Origin: Megalonaias nervosa
Lineage: Eukaryota > Mollusca > Bivalvia > Unionida > Unionidae
Length of the DNA: 64,000 bases
Reading direction: 5' to 3'
NCBI GenBank assembly: GCA_016617855.1
Contig: JAECUM010004307.1
Location: forward strand, 1-64,000
Positions 33,191 through 46,861 of this stretch are shown here, piece by piece. How positions within the stretch are numbered: the first letter of the stretch is position 1; each line of letters opens with the position of its first letter. The notes below the pieces were generated by a model. The model was not told the origin of the DNA. It saw nothing but the letters and a program-made list of their open reading frames with translations, and did not search any database. A program made the position numbers and the translations under genes.

Positions 33191-33450
33191 CAACCTAGAG
33201 TACGTGATGTTTGTTTTGGGATAAACGCCATTTTTCAGCTTAAGATAGCCTATATATGGCGACCGTTAGAACTGGTGGAGGAAGAACCACGAAAAGCCCA
33301 GTAAGAACCACTTTCCCACGGGAAACTACTGGCAAGCTTTCTCGAGTATCCACATTTCCGATCCCGAGGCAAGAACCCGAGCGGAGAGATAAGAAATGGC
33401 AGCCATTGGTAAAGGCAAGCGCTTTAGACCACTCGGCCACCCGATGCCCC
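33137..33450 (-). mobile_element. tRNA-derived SINE with (TTA)n tail
   Basis: On the minus strand it begins GGGCATCGGGTGGCCGAGTG, with the A box TGGCCGAGTGG, then a weak B box (GGTTCTTGCC), the core GAGAAAGCTTGCCAGTAG and the end AAAATGGCGTTTATCCCAAA. A TTA microsatellite tail lies at 33137-33188. Open frames across it are artefacts. Confidence 0.8.
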
Positions 33451-33869
33451 ATGTGATATTTGTATTGACATCTCCGTTTATAGCTTTGTTTGATTTTTGT
33501 AAAAATTATTTTGATTGATTATTGGGATTCGGTGTTGGGAAGATATTTCTGAAATCTAGTAATCAGCCAATTTCTATGAACAGACGTCATAATGCACAAT
33601 ATCCACGAGAAGTTGATGATAGCATGAATTATTTAAATAAAATTACCCCCACTCTTTTCTTATCACAGGGCATTTTCTGAATAATTTGAGATAGGATTAA
33701 TTATTTGTATTAGGTGTTTGAATCGTGTTTTGTATTTGCATTGGTCAAATTAATAATATTCTTATGCTTTGCTTTAACATAGCTATCCAAAAGTATGGAC
33801 CTTTTTGACCTCACTTGTGCATTTTATTTTTTATGATTTTTTAATACTTGACCGGAAAATGCGATATTA

Positions 33870-34620
33870 AATTTGTGCAAAGAAATTTCCCCTTGCACCC
33901 ATAGTCCCCCTACTCTGCAAGCAAGACGCTGAGCTAAATTGATGCATACAACTCCCAAAGACTGAAACAGTCAGGAGCAGAAAGAATGTGAATTTTCTGC
34001 ATTGAATGATAATGGGATAAAGTGCAGGATTCCGATGCAATGAAACATGCGAATGGATATAATGACAGAGTGTGTTTTAAGGCGATGCATTGAATAAAAC
34101 AAGGCTTGAGGATTGTATCAATATGCCAAAGTGACAAAAGTGGGACATGGTGACCGCAAGCTTGAAAGAAACATTTAAATCACCCTCTTACGATAAAATT
34201 ATTGGAATTTTGCCTGCTAGGCAGCAAGAATGACCGATACTTTAATCTGCAAATTGGATATGGTAAAAAAAAGAAAACTAAAATTTTCTATGTAAAAGTT
34301 GCAGACAAGGCAGTTGAATCTAGATATGTTTTGAAATGTTGAATAATAACTACACGTGTACAAGTGATTATACTACAGTAAAATCCTGTTCAACGAGATA
34401 CCTTATGGGACGGATAAAAATGTTTCCCCTTGATAACAGTATATTCACATACTGGCTGGAATTCTTATTGATTAGTGGCAATCGATGTATTGGCTTTGAG
34501 CCAAATGTACTTGATCAATGCAGAAAGACACCTACAAGGATTTGTACCTTGCGCTAAATGCTAAATAAATTTAATCCTTCATGAGAATAACAGAAGCAAG
34601 ACAACAAACATGCATGGGAT
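33870..34620. repeat. Old duplication, member 1
   Basis: It matches about 40100-40820 in the same orientation, for example GTAAAATCCTGTTCAACGAG (34378) against GTAAAATCCTGTTCAACACG (40545), and 'ggataaagtgcagga' (34014) against 'ggataaagtgcaaga' (40227). No gene content is seen. Confidence 0.8.
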
Positions 34621-35819
34621 TCACAGTCCAACTCCCGATTTAATATATTGCCTTATTAATTGATGCAATCGAAAACTCATAGATTTTTGCACATGTATTT
34701 TTATGATTACATTGAGAACCCTCGTAGTGATATTCTTCAGCATGTCCCTTTAAATCTGGGACATATTTAACTTTCATGAATACATTTCAATATCGCATCA
34801 TACGTCGACATGTTACACGTTTCCTTTAGATTTGTAATACATGCAGAATATATAATAAAAATAACAGGATGAAAATAAATAGAGAGCTAGGTACTACATT
34901 AAAAAAGTATATATAGATAGACACACATACAAACACATCTTTGGTAATGGGGTACTGAAATGTATCAGTATTCGAAAACGAGAGATGGCTGCACTAGGTG
35001 AAACAAGTTGTATATTAGCTCTGGATTTCCTTTCTTTTCCTATCTATGGATCAAAATCTAACCTTTACTTCAATTTTTATTACTTGTCATCTCTCTCCCT
35101 CCACAGTATGACCAGATCGAAAAAAATATTTGCCTACACTATACATTTATGGGTGGATTGTGACGCAATAATGAAGTACTATTACAAATTTGCTAACATA
35201 CTTGAATGTTAACTTTATAACGTCACAAAAGTTACGTTTCTAATGCTGAAATAACAAAAGCAAATATTCAGACCAAACCAACTTAGCAAATGCTAATATT
35301 ACAATATTATTCTGGTCAGAAATGTGAATATACTGAGATCTAGGGGAGACACGTTTTGTTTCGTCTGATATGGATTTTACTCTACTATAATTACTAGTAT
35401 ACGTGTAAAGTTGTGATTGCACATTTCAAACGTATCCGGAATCAACTGCTTTCTCCGTAACTTTTATATAGTAACTTTTAGTCCCCTGTCGTTACCATAC
35501 CCAATTAACAGTAAAGTCATATAGAGAGATCAAACTGAAATTAAGACAAAATATAATACAAATATTGAATATCAGTTAGCTATACAATCCTCTGATGAAG
35601 AAATTTATAATGTGGGTTGATATTATAGAGTCTACTGAGATTTCGCTGAAGACAAACCTATATCGACACCGGTTTGTTTTAGAAGTGTCGTACGTGTAGG
35701 TATCACACTGTGGCATTCTATATTAAAAAGGACTCCATAGCATTCATTGTTCTGAATATTATGCATACTGCACGAAATCAGATATTTGGGACAGATAACA
35801 AAAAGTTTATTGCCATAGT

Positions 35820-36530
35820 TGTTGCTCAAATCCATGTCCTTGTTATATTAAATGATTGGCGAGTTTTGACTCGGATTAAACTTGTACAAAATAGTATTCG
35901 TGGACATGTCACAATGGCCTTTGAAGTTTAGAAATAGAGAATACTGGAACACAGACTGTTTTAAAACTATTAAAACAACTTTATGAGTGGGTTTTCCCGC
36001 GCAATAAATAATTAAATGAACACACCAATAATCTCTAATTACAGCATTATATATTCCTAAACTACTCTACATGTTTTTAAAACACTCATATTTTCTCGAA
36101 ACAAACGTACCCTAGAGCCCATGGACCACATGCTAAATTTTGATTTAACCCCTCTTCGCGCCCTCGAACTTACTGGACAACACACTTATTTTTTGATTGC
36201 AAGTAAAGTAAAAATTACATGACCATTTGGACTATGAAGACAATTATGGATCGGTACAGATACTGAACTAGCACAGAGGACAGAAAATAATTTGAAAACT
36301 TAAGAAAATATAATATCATATAAAACTGGCACAATGTTATGAATTTTGTAAACTCTTCTGTGTTTCGAGATGTAGTTTAATATACCATGTCCTTGTTACA
36401 TTAAATGATTGGTACGTTTTAAATCGGATTAAACTTGTAAAATAATAGTATTCTTGGACATGACGCAATAGCTTTAGTAGTCTAGAAAAAGAGAGCAATG
36501 GAGCGAAGAATATTTTCAAACTATTATTAA
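35820..36530. repeat. Two-copy repeat, ~550-bp period
   Basis: CATGTCCTTGTTATATTAAA through ATAGTATTCGTGGACATG (about 35833-35920) recurs as CATGTCCTTGTTACATTAAA through ATAGTATTCTTGGACATG (about 36388-36470). Confidence 0.85.
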
Positions 36531-36539
36531 TTAATCAAA

Positions 36540-37480
36540 GGCAACACAATGAAACGAAATATGGATTGAAAGAATGGATAACTGAACAATTTATTTACAC
36601 GTTACACAGTCAAGCGAGAAAAAGATTTCACAACCGGAGGATCTATGCTAGTCATAAGTGGCAGTCAGACATTAATGACATGCAAGCATATAAAAACTGC
36701 AAAGAGGATACAAATGCATCTTGACAGTGAGAGATATATTCTCGAAAAGTAGACATACAATGAAAAAGTAAAGCGAGAACAGGATATTATATACACAATG
36801 TTTACAAGAAAATCTTCTACGAGCGACAGTCTGAACAGACACAGTTTAGTGAGAGAAAGATTTTAAAACACAATAAAGCTTTGGCTAAAAAAGTGAAACA
36901 ATTAATATTCTTCAAATTTACACTACTTTTATATCGGAAACCTTGAACGGAACTCCGAACACTTGAAACATGGATACTCTTAAACATAATAAAACCAGAA
37001 GATGAGCTGACGATTTACCATATATAATTTAGTGCTATAAGGACGATCATAAACATTCAATTACTCCAGTCGACGTCAGAAAGGAAGAAAACAGATAATA
37101 ATTATGACTCAGTCTATTTCTTTACTTGACAACTGATATATTTGGAACGGCTAAATTAAAAGTTTGTGAAACGATTAACATTTCAACATTTCAAAATAGA
37201 AAACGATGTTTTCAAAACAGAACAGCATAAACACCCAAATTTGTCTTTCTGTGTCTCACAGCTGCCAAAAAGAGATCACAGGTTCGAAACCTGCGGTGGC
37301 ATACCAATTTTTGTTTCACTTTTGTTATTTTTATGTTCAAGCTTTCTTCTCAACTCGCTCATCTCAAATTTTTATATTTTTAAACAGTTTTTAAATTCTT
37401 ATCTTGGAACTATCTTTTATCACTCCCGTCCTATGACGGGCAATAGCTAGAGTTTTGATAGTATCTAATATTATTACCAA
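36540..37480. other. AT-rich DNA with a B-box-like palindrome
   Basis: No gene is seen. CAGGTTCGAAACCTG at about 37278-37292 is a perfect 15-bp palindrome containing a tRNA B-box consensus (GGTTCGAAACC). No tRNA cloverleaf or A box fits around it. Confidence 0.5.
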
Positions 37481-37491
37481 GCTGATAGGAC

Positions 37492-37496
<5 letters not shown>

Positions 37497-37542
<46 letters not shown>
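37497..37542. repeat. (ATT)n microsatellite
   Basis: ATT run. Confidence 0.95.
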
Positions 37543-37546
<4 letters not shown>

Positions 37547-37720
37547 TTTAGTAATTCGATATGTCCCTATCATGTTCTCCTTAACTTATTCTATTTAACA
37601 GATACATCATTATCTTGTATATATTTTGAACCATACAGTTCATAAAGCGTGTCTATAAATTCATTCAGAGAAAATGTATTTCCATATCTGTTTGTATATA
37701 CATAGATGGAAATAGGCAGG

Positions 37721-37722
<2 letters not shown>

Positions 37723-37782
<60 letters not shown>
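37723..37782. repeat. (TA)n microsatellite
   Basis: TA run just beyond the 3' end of the Penelope-like element. Confidence 0.95.
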
Positions 37783-37784
<2 letters not shown>

Positions 37785-37786
<2 letters not shown>

Positions 37787-38457
37787 AATACAAATCATAT
37801 GGCGAATAACAGTCCTTTCAAGTGCACTAGATCCAGCAAGGGATCACGTATGTCAGGGATTGATTAAGATAAATGCAATAAACTGACAACGAACAGTACA
37901 AAACTAGTATCTAACTAGCCTGAGCGCTTTCGACTCTTAATGAGTCTTTTTCAAAAGCATATACAAAACATAGACAAGACAAACAAATAAAACAGAGAAA
38001 CCGTAGTGTTTGCAAAACTTTACATGGCTGTTTCTACAGGAATTAAACCTCCAAATGTATTATGTTTCAACTAGTTTATATCAACTTGTTGCGGATACTG
38101 GAAATTATTTGTATTAATCTAGAAACGATGAGCCATAACGACATCTAGGATTTTGTGTACATTTATGTAAGCGCAAATTACATCCCGGATATTTCATTGT
38201 TATAGTAGTAATTGTAGGCTATTAAGCAAATTTAGAGAATTTTTCAAAAGTAAAATGTGTCGGCTGCAAAAGATAGTTTTATTTGTGCATGGCTGTCTTT
38301 TTTCTAGTCTTCTTGGTTTAAACCGCTTGGTTTCAATGTTCTAAGGCGGCGTATCCAGTAAGATTCCTTTTCTTTCCTGGTTTCGGAACTCCAGTTGGGA
38401 TTGTTAGCAATTGCAATAAGTGTTATATCACTGAAAGTGTGGCCAGGGGAGGAGAAG
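37785..38457 (-). mobile_element. Penelope-like element 3' fragment (GIY-YIG C-terminus and 3' UTR)
   Basis: On the minus strand, 38457 to 38304 encodes FSSPGHTFSDITLIAIANNP, then ETRKEKESYWIRRLRTLKPS and GLNQED, and stops at TAG (38304-38306). This H-F-(x)-S-P-G-H...R..E..WI..L.TL.P.GLN pattern is the end of the GIY-YIG endonuclease of Penelope-like retroelements. The 3' UTR contains the hairpin GACTC-ATTAA-GAGTC (37932-37946). The element is 5'-truncated at a perfect palindrome. Confidence 0.8.
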
Positions 38458-38494
38458 TTCTCCTCCCCTGGCCACACTTTCAGTGATATAACAC
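38420..38494. other. 75-bp perfect palindrome (37-bp arms, 1-base centre)
   Basis: Left arm 38420-38456, centre G at 38457, right arm 38458-38494. The arms are identical inverted copies of the Penelope-like coding sequence (encoding SSPGHTFSDIT). The inversion point falls inside the His codon of the conserved HF motif. Confidence 0.97.
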
Positions 38495-38671
38495 CTATAC
38501 TAATTTTGTAAACCAGAAAGGAAGCAATTTAGGAACATAAGAAATGGCAGAGAGATAAGTTCAAATTCGTTTTCGGAGAATATTTGGATTTGTGCAGAGA
38601 AGCCGTAAACAGGCAAAAATGTGACATTGAAAATGGAAGGTACAAGAAAAACAATACTCAATGAAAATTTG

Positions 38672-38831
38672 TCAAAATCTTCCTATACTCTGTGGTATGT
38701 TCTTCAGTTCCTCTAGCGACATGCTGCTTGCAATTTGAGTAAGTGCATTAGAAAGGTCTCTAGTTGCAGATATAAATGTATAGGGGTTGGGCTGGCCTTG
38801 CTTGAGGGCAGAGTTGCTTGAACTTGGAAAC
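38672..38831 (-). CDS. Candidate terminal exon of an unidentified gene
   Basis: After a good acceptor (AATGTTTACAG|G) comes one base, then 52 codons and TGA. The peptide starts FPSSSNSALKQGQ, continues YTFISATRDLSNALTQIASS and ends LEELKNIPQSIGRF. Its composition is ordinary for protein (balanced, soluble, amphipathic end) and richer in GC than the surroundings. I do not recognise the family. Upstream exons would lie at higher coordinates; I could not connect any with matching phase. Confidence 0.35.
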
Positions 38832-40099
38832 CTGTAAACATTATACAGCGTTTTCCAAAAAGTTGCTGCAGGTATGTACATATATGGTTTGGAACAAAAA
38901 TATTATTTGAAACAAATATGTATCAGAGTTACGAGAAGAAGCACGACCGTTTGGAAATGAATGTGTGCAAGAGAGCCTAACGTTTGGTGGTCTTTTCTAC
39001 AGGCAAGAAGGACAGTAAAGACATGTTGCAAGAGAATATGTCAAACAGGTCAGTTTTATGCTTGTTGTATAAGAATCTTCCGTAGCAATATGAATTCTAA
39101 TTATGTTGCACATGTTGCAAAACGCGTTAGGATACTTTTTACAGCTGATTTCGCTGTGTTCAAAGCAGATGACATTATCCAAAGTATAAACTACAACAGT
39201 GCAACTAAATTTGATCTTCCAGATCCATTCTGAAGAAGTACTAAGTTCTTCAAATATCTGATAGCGAAATGAGCAGTTCATTCCCAGCCCAGGTAAAAAA
39301 GAAACTCATAAACATCATGATGGACTGTAATATTAAGACACTTTCATCTGGCATATAGCATCCCCTACATAATTGTTTTATTATATTTATAACAACTTAT
39401 GTACAAGAAAATTTTCATGGAATCTTCTCATTAACTGAAACAACGAAATCTCTTGAATATGAAAGATGATTGATCAGATGAAATTCGTCTGGTTCTATTC
39501 TCGACACAAAAGCCCAAGGCCTATATTAACCATGAGCCTTGTTGTTTATGCAATTTGGTTAAACAGCAATACTAATCAGAACTTTGTCTGGGCAGTAATG
39601 TGATGAAGTACTTCTGACAAATAAAGGAAAGTTACTTAGGTGACTACTTTCGTATAAGACAATATTCAGTTTTATTTAAACAAAGGAAGGTGGTGGCCTT
39701 TTCTGTGGAATAAACTAGCGGTATAGTGATCAATAGTCATATCGGAAATATTACACAACCTGCAGTATTAAAACATTTCCCATGGAACTTCTGATGGTAT
39801 TCCAAGAGGGACCATGGGCAAACCCAGAAATGCAAAACAAAATGGTATGTTAAGCTAACAAGAGATCAAGTTCTTATTATGCACGTGTAAATGGACAAAA
39901 TGGCACATGTCCATATCTCAAAATATGAAGGAAGGGAAAATAGGGCTGAAAGGTTTGAACCTTCACTTAGAGAGTAAGATTTGCTAAATAGCTTGATGCT
40001 ATACCCATTTGTAAAAGAATGGCATCATAAGCAGCTATGGGAAAATTACAAAAAAAACAAACAAACAAAACAAAACAAATAACGTATGAAAATCGGTCT

Positions 40100-40820
40100 G
40101 AAATGTATATATCCATCCTAGTCCATAAACAAAACGCTGGCTTAAATAGATGCGTGCAACACCCAAAGATGCAAACAGTCAGGAGGAAACTAAATATTTA
40201 CCATATTTATTGCAAGGAAAGATAATGGATAAAGTGCAAGATTGTGATAAAAATGTAACAGATACGAATGCATATATGACTGAATGTGTTTTCAATCGAA
40301 GCATTGTATGAAACAAGGGTTGAACATTGCATCAGTATGTCAGGCCCATCATTAAGAAGGTGATCGCAAGCTTGAAACGTATTTTTGCATTACGCTTTTC
40401 CGGTAAATTTGGCTTTTGCCCGTTGAATAGCAAGAGTGGTTGATATTTCAAGTTCCCATATAAAAGTTGCAGAGGAGGCAGTTGAATCTGGATATAATTC
40501 GTAACGTACAATCACAAATACACATGTACTAGACATTTTGATAGGGTAAAATCCTGTTCAACACGATAACTTATCGGACGGTGAAGAAAGTATGTTTCCC
40601 CTAGATATCAGTTTATCCACATTCAGGCTCTAATTCTTGTTGACTAGTTGCAATTAATATACTGGCTTTGAGCCAAGTACATTCAATCAGTGCAGTAAGG
40701 CACCTACAAGTATTTGTACACTGAACTAAATGCCAAAATTATGCTTTTGCTGAGTTAATAAATTTGATCGTGTTAGAGAATAACAGAAAGTAGACACCGA
40801 ATATGTTTGGGGTTCAAACA
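40100..40820. repeat. Old duplication, member 2
   Basis: Direct-orientation partner of 33870-34620. Confidence 0.8.
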
Positions 40821-41429
40821 TACTGATTTGTTCCTCTCCACTTATTCAGGTAATACCTTTGACAAAGTTTGCAATGACGACAAGTATTTCTGTAATCAGT
40901 TTTCTTTATATCTATTCCACACATTGGACGTGTCTTGAAATAAACATTTATTTATCTAAGCAGATACATTTCAAAATATTTTTCAGTATTATAGTAACAT
41001 TAAAAGATGCATTACAATGCACCATCTTCAAGATTCAGATCTTTACAAATCTATCGTATACGATTCCTTGTAAAATAAAATAGTAGCAAGCGAACACACA
41101 ATCAAAGTGACTCTGAAAATTGACACTAACATAGAAAGTAACTTCACAAAAGCTAAAATAGCCACATAACTTTAAATGTGGTAGGCAAGCTGGAAAATAT
41201 AGACTGGAATGTAAAAATGTCAGATCTTTATGGTACTAATTATTTTAGTCAGAGATCCAGTCTGCTGGTAGGGGAATTAAAATAGAGTACTAAATATTTT
41301 GAAATGCACCCATTGGCTTCTTAATCGATAAAAAAAGTCTCCATCTTACATCTCATAGACTTTAATTTATGTACGACAGTTGACAATAAAAATATTTATT
41401 TTCATTTTGATATGCTGTATATAATTTCT

Positions 41430-41548
41430 CACTGCCAACATAGCTTATGAACTCGTGGTGTGATGCCGTGTTATTAGATGCAGCCCAGGGAGTACCCTGT
41501 TTAGAAGCAAGAGGCGCATGAAACTGCTGAGAAACACCCGTTTGTCGA
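41430..41548 (-). CDS. Weak exon candidate, Ser/Gln/Asn-rich
   Basis: After GTTTGTTTTAG the minus strand is open as SRQTGVSQQFHAPLASKQG, then TPWAASNNTASHHEFISYVG, and reaches a possible donor (GTGAGA). It is GC-richer than the surroundings. It could belong to the gene ending at 38672, but the phases do not match directly. Confidence 0.2.
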
Positions 41549-42109
41549 GACTAAAACAAACATTCTCTAGCTCCATGTGAATGGAAGCATGTAGATTTGT
41601 ATGACAATCAAATGATGAAATTAATTTTATATGTTTATATATTAACATTAGGTTCTATGGGAAATGAATTAGTAGTCTGATCTCATTAAAGAAAAAGAAG
41701 AAGACTATCAATTGTCCGAGACATTACAAAACACAACATCAGAAAATGCAGCAGTTACATAATACACGTTGAACTCCATCCAAACAGGGACGTTTACACT
41801 GTGCGATCTATTATTTCATAGGCGATGGAGTACCTGGTTTAACTATCTTGTTAATTTAGTCAATAATCAAAGCTGTTCCGTCTTAGCGGTCACGAGATCA
41901 CAGCACCTGTAAAAAGCAAGAAAATCACCAACGCTGAAGAATAATATAACAAGACGTTGTCTACATACAACTGTGAAGCCAGGTCTCTGTACATCCCGGT
42001 CCCCGAATTGTGTTAACGTTTCATGCAATAGAAGGATAAGGTTGTTTGGACCCTTTTTGTGCAGGTAGTATTCATTAGTTGCTTCAGCGGATATGTATGG
42101 TATCATGCT

Positions 42110-45100
42110 AATTTCACCTCTTATATCACCACTATCAAAAAACAGGGATATGTCATAGTCGGTCTAAAAGTTCAGGTTCTACTCATATCTTTAAACTTCC
42201 GTCACGTGCTAATTCTGGACCATTGTGACAATAAACGGTCTAGTTAGTAATGTTTCGCACCGGCTTTCGTACATTGCTCCAAAATGTCACATATCATCTG
42301 TGTATCATTCTTTCACGTAACAATCGTGTAGATCACCAAGTGTTTCAATGTACTTGTAAACGTTCTTGATATATTTGAACCGATATTTAATGGATGAAAC
42401 GTTAATATTGGTGTTATAGATGCTTCAAAACAACTTAAACAATCTACTCATTATTTCCGTCATATGTTTGGGTTGGATAATAATAAACTATTTCAATGCA
42501 TACGTGAACTTTTTATCACTGAAATTTGGAGGCATCCACTCTTTAGATTGTCACATGAATCTAAAGCTATCAACAAAAGCTCTTACAACTCTTATCTCTG
42601 CTCATTCTTTCATGAAGATCTATATGAAATCCTTTCTGAAAAAGTATTTCTTGACTTTGTTTGGTATACTGTTTACCTCTTCATCCATCCTTATTCCATA
42701 TTTTTGATATTTTAAATTCAGATTACTTTCGTCATGTGCTGGGTCTCAATACTTGCTTGGTACATGTCTGTGGTATCAAACTGTATTATTTGCTGAATGT
42801 TATGTTTATATATATATATATATTGTGTGTTTAACTTTTGTCCATGATTACAGATTGTAAGGGTCATATGTAATCAACGCATTACATAATGGTCATATGT
42901 AAACAGCATGCTTACTTGGATTTGAGTGGAAGACCTTCGTTTATCCCTGAGAAATTCTATAGTCTACTTGATTTATTTCGTGATGTTTACTTGAATTTAA
43001 GTGCAAGGACTTACTTTCTGTCTCAGTTTTGCATTTTCTGAAAGCGAACTTTTTTGTTCATAAATTTGATGGAAAAATGATGATCCACATCAGGGTCATC
43101 TTAGTGCGTCGTAGGTTCTTCTATAAGGTTCTGATAAACAAAATTATTTCCGATTTTAATACCAGTCTAACGAATCACTTTTAGTTGTTTTCAGATTATA
43201 ATTTGGGAGGAAATATTTATTTAAATTATTCATTGGAATTATTTTGATTATTCATTGGAATTAGAAAGTGTTCATTGACTGGATTAACACTATTTTGGGA
43301 GTGTTGTTAATTCATTCAAAGATATTCTGGATGATTTCATTGTGATACATCAAGATTATTGGTACATCACCACATTCAGGATTATTGGAATTCATTCGGA
43401 GCACTCTTTACTTTGGACTTGTGATAGAACTTTTAGGATTATTTGGGATTTAATTCACGACACTTTACGTTCCTCTTAAATTTGCATAATTATAACAGCG
43501 AATTAAAATTTATTGATTTACAAAACTTGTTGGGTTTGCTTATTTCTGTTACTTAGTTTAATACCATAAAGTAGTAGCACTGAATTAAATTTTTTTCGCC
43601 TTCCTCTATAAGCACAATAAGGTGTGCAATTCAATTATCGCACATTGAAATATTAAATAAAATCTGATCTTTCGTAAGCTATTTGTATTTCTTGTGCACT
43701 GATTTAACATAAAAACCATATAAGTTTGCAACACAGAACTTTGTCACAGACACGGCAATAATGACCAGCGTCCTTGCAGACTACATGGTTTATAGAGAAC
43801 GGGACAACCAGATTTCAATTTTGCTGCAGTAGTCTCCAGTAGAAATTCATTTAATCAGGTTTGTTGATCTTCAAAACAAGTGTAGCATTTATACTCCTAA
43901 GACTTCCAATCAGATGTTTCAATATCCTTTCTGATGTTTGAATGTGTGCAGTATATTTTGAAATATAAGAGTGAAACATTAACATGTAATGCAAAATTAT
44001 ATTATCTTCAACTACATTATAAGTTAAAGCAATTGTACTTTCTTGACAATACCTCAGTCAATAGTGTCGAGTCAAATATATATATATATATATTTAACAA
44101 AAATAAATACTAGTATTTTCTAACTGCAGCTACATTAGAATCAATAATAATTTCATAGTACTGCTAATGGTTGAGGCAATATTCTGTAGTCAAATATTTA
44201 TTTAGTGAAACCATGCCTTGCTGCATCCAGAAGAAATTAATTCAGCCTGAGCGGTCTTGTAATGATTTTAATAAGAACAATAATAATTGTAATAATTTTA
44301 AAGATCTTTAAAATAATCTTAGTTAGTGCTGGCAAATGATATTAATTTTTTTGAAATATTTTTTTGTATCTCTATATGGGATTTTAAAATGCAAACAAAT
44401 AATGTGTCAGTTATCTCAATATATTTACTACTTTCCATCGAATGAGTGTGTGCTGAATCAATGAAGAGTAGTACCCCTGCAGTAACTCTGCAAAATATGT
44501 CTAAATTGTTCTTAACCTTGCAATTTGCTCACCATCTTCTTAAATTGTAGCTTAGTACTAAGTTTCGGGGGAATTATTCAAACTGTAATTGCTTCAATGT
44601 TCACAAGCCATTAAGGTATTTAGGTCCATGAAGGGCAATATATTCCTACAAAATTATACTCATAGACTCTTTTATAAAAATAACTCTTCATCATAAATTG
44701 TAATAAATCATTTTACAAAAATTTGCTGCCGCAGTATTTTACAAGCGATTCCATTCTAGGTCAATCATGAGTAATATTCAAAAAGGAGTGCTAATCACCG
44801 AACTCTATTTAAACTATTTTTAGGAAAGAATTTAAAATATTTTGTTTCACGGGATTAAAAAAAAAATGATTTTTCGATTTTTAAAAGTTTTTATATTTTA
44901 AGAAAGCCGGGGATCTTTGCTTTAAAAAGGTCAAAATTGACTCATCATTAAGACTAAGATCTTTATAAAAATGAAGTCTGAAAGCAATTTGGTGGAAACA
45001 AAATTAGAATGCCTGGTTGATTACACTCGACTATTGTTTGTGGAACATTGGTCAAATGTTGTTGATTAACCAATTTGTCCAGTCAATTATTGCTTAAAGT

Positions 45101-45960
45101 TTTTACGTAGATTCGGCTTCAATCAAACAATGGAAACTACAGTCAATGAGTGTTCTTTTGATCGCAGATAGGTTCAATAATCTTTTAAGCTGATAAGGTG
45201 GCATGAATAGGAAATACAGGGTAAGTGTGTCACTGATTTCCTTCTTTCAGCTGAAGCAACAAAAGGTTTGGAGAATTTATTTATTTTTTATAAACAACTG
45301 AAAACATATAGAATGCTAGGGAGTTAAAGTTTTTACTAAATATTGCAGTGTACCCTGGGTTAAGCGGTGACAACACGTAGGAAACATGAAATTTCATTCC
45401 AAAACGCAGATGAACAAGATTTCTTCTTGCTTAAAGTGTTTTTGTGTCTACCTGACGACACTAGTGCTCACAACCTTCCATTTCAAAAGAAACTAGATTT
45501 TTAAAAAAATATATTTTTCTAATCTGTGTGTATGTTTGTATGCAGAATGTCCTGAATGCACTGTACAAGTTAATACTTTTCTAGATCGGGATTACCCATT
45601 TTGAAGAATATACATGGGTCAGTTAGGAAGATTTTTTGTTGTTGAGAGGTATGTTTGTTTTCAAACCTAATTTATACAACTATAAAATAATCTAATACGA
45701 ATATTTAAAAAATACCAGCTTTTAATTAATACGAATACTTTTATATATGTTTAGTGCGGACATAACGAAGAATTCAAACTGAAATATGTATTAGAATCAG
45801 ATATGTTTAGATTCAAACACGCAATGTATATTTGTAATCGTTGAAGTTGAGTGCACATTATTTGTTAATCGTATCGCCAGCATCAATCTTCAGGACAGTC
45901 CAATTAGGATATTACACACTTAAAGTTCGTCGGAATCACGTGACATTGTGTAAAATCCTC
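42110..45960. other. AT-rich intergenic DNA, no gene seen
   Basis: Short open frames (for example 42420-42707) have background composition and no domain. I see no repeats beyond short (TA)n runs at 42809 and 44079. Confidence 0.5.
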
Positions 45961-46096
45961 TTTAAAGAGTGTTGAAGATATTCAACAATTTTGTTTGCTA
46001 CCTGGATAACGTCTCATGCAGATATTTAAATATATATCTGCATTTTGAGCAAAGCCAGAAAACAGTAGAAAACAAAGACAAATTAATCATAGGTAA

Positions 46097-46098
<2 letters not shown>

Positions 46099-46170
<72 letters not shown>

Positions 46171-46196
46171 TTGTTTGTGTGGCTGGCTGTCTCTCT

Positions 46197-46238
<42 letters not shown>
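46099..46238. repeat. Composite (TC)n-(TA)n-(TG)n microsatellite
   Basis: TC run, TA run and then two TG runs. Confidence 0.95.
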
Positions 46239-46240
<2 letters not shown>

Positions 46241-46861
46241 TTCATCGGTCTAGATGCGTCTATCATTGTTATATTAGGATACTTTAAATATGACGATATT
46301 TATCATCTTTAAATCGATAATTTTTGTTGTCCGAGTGTAATTTAAAATGTTTCGTGTAGTGTTTAAAAATTAAAATCTATGTATATATTTGATGTTTGCC
46401 AAGTCTTTCATATATGAATGTCCAAGCGTCTCTAGGAGGTAAAGTTAACCATCAGACCGTCAAAGAAAACTTACCCTAGGAACGTTCCGGTTCTTTCCGC
46501 GCTTACTGTTTGCGTGGGTTGCTATTTTCAGAACCACAATTTGTGTTCGGATTTTACACTCACCAATTTCTTCGTTCTAAAGCAGAGTAGATACACGAAC
46601 CTTTGCATAAAGTATATTAAATTCGAGATTTCGAGTATAAAGGGGCCATGAAACAAAACTCATGAGTTCAATAAGCGAAAAAATTGGAAAAAGGAGTTCT
46701 AATTTCCTGCCATTCGGGAGCTAAATAGCCAAACGAAACCAACGCATATACACAAACAGCCACGTGAACTGGGGCTGTTTCTTCCATTAACATGTCGCCC
46801 AGTCCTTACACTTCTCATGAATGACATTGATGCTGACACTTTTAGATCTTCTTGTCGAACC

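Noticed and set aside
33256..33456. Open frame with arginine-rich protein
   Set aside because: It is the antisense of a tRNA-derived SINE.
37259..37300. Possible tRNA gene (GGTTCGAAACC B box)
   Set aside because: No A box at the right distance and no acceptor stem or cloverleaf can be drawn. At most a tRNA-derived relic.
38961..39233. 90-codon Cys-containing open frame
   Set aside because: No recognisable domain; AT-rich flanks and overlapping frames on the other strand suggest chance.
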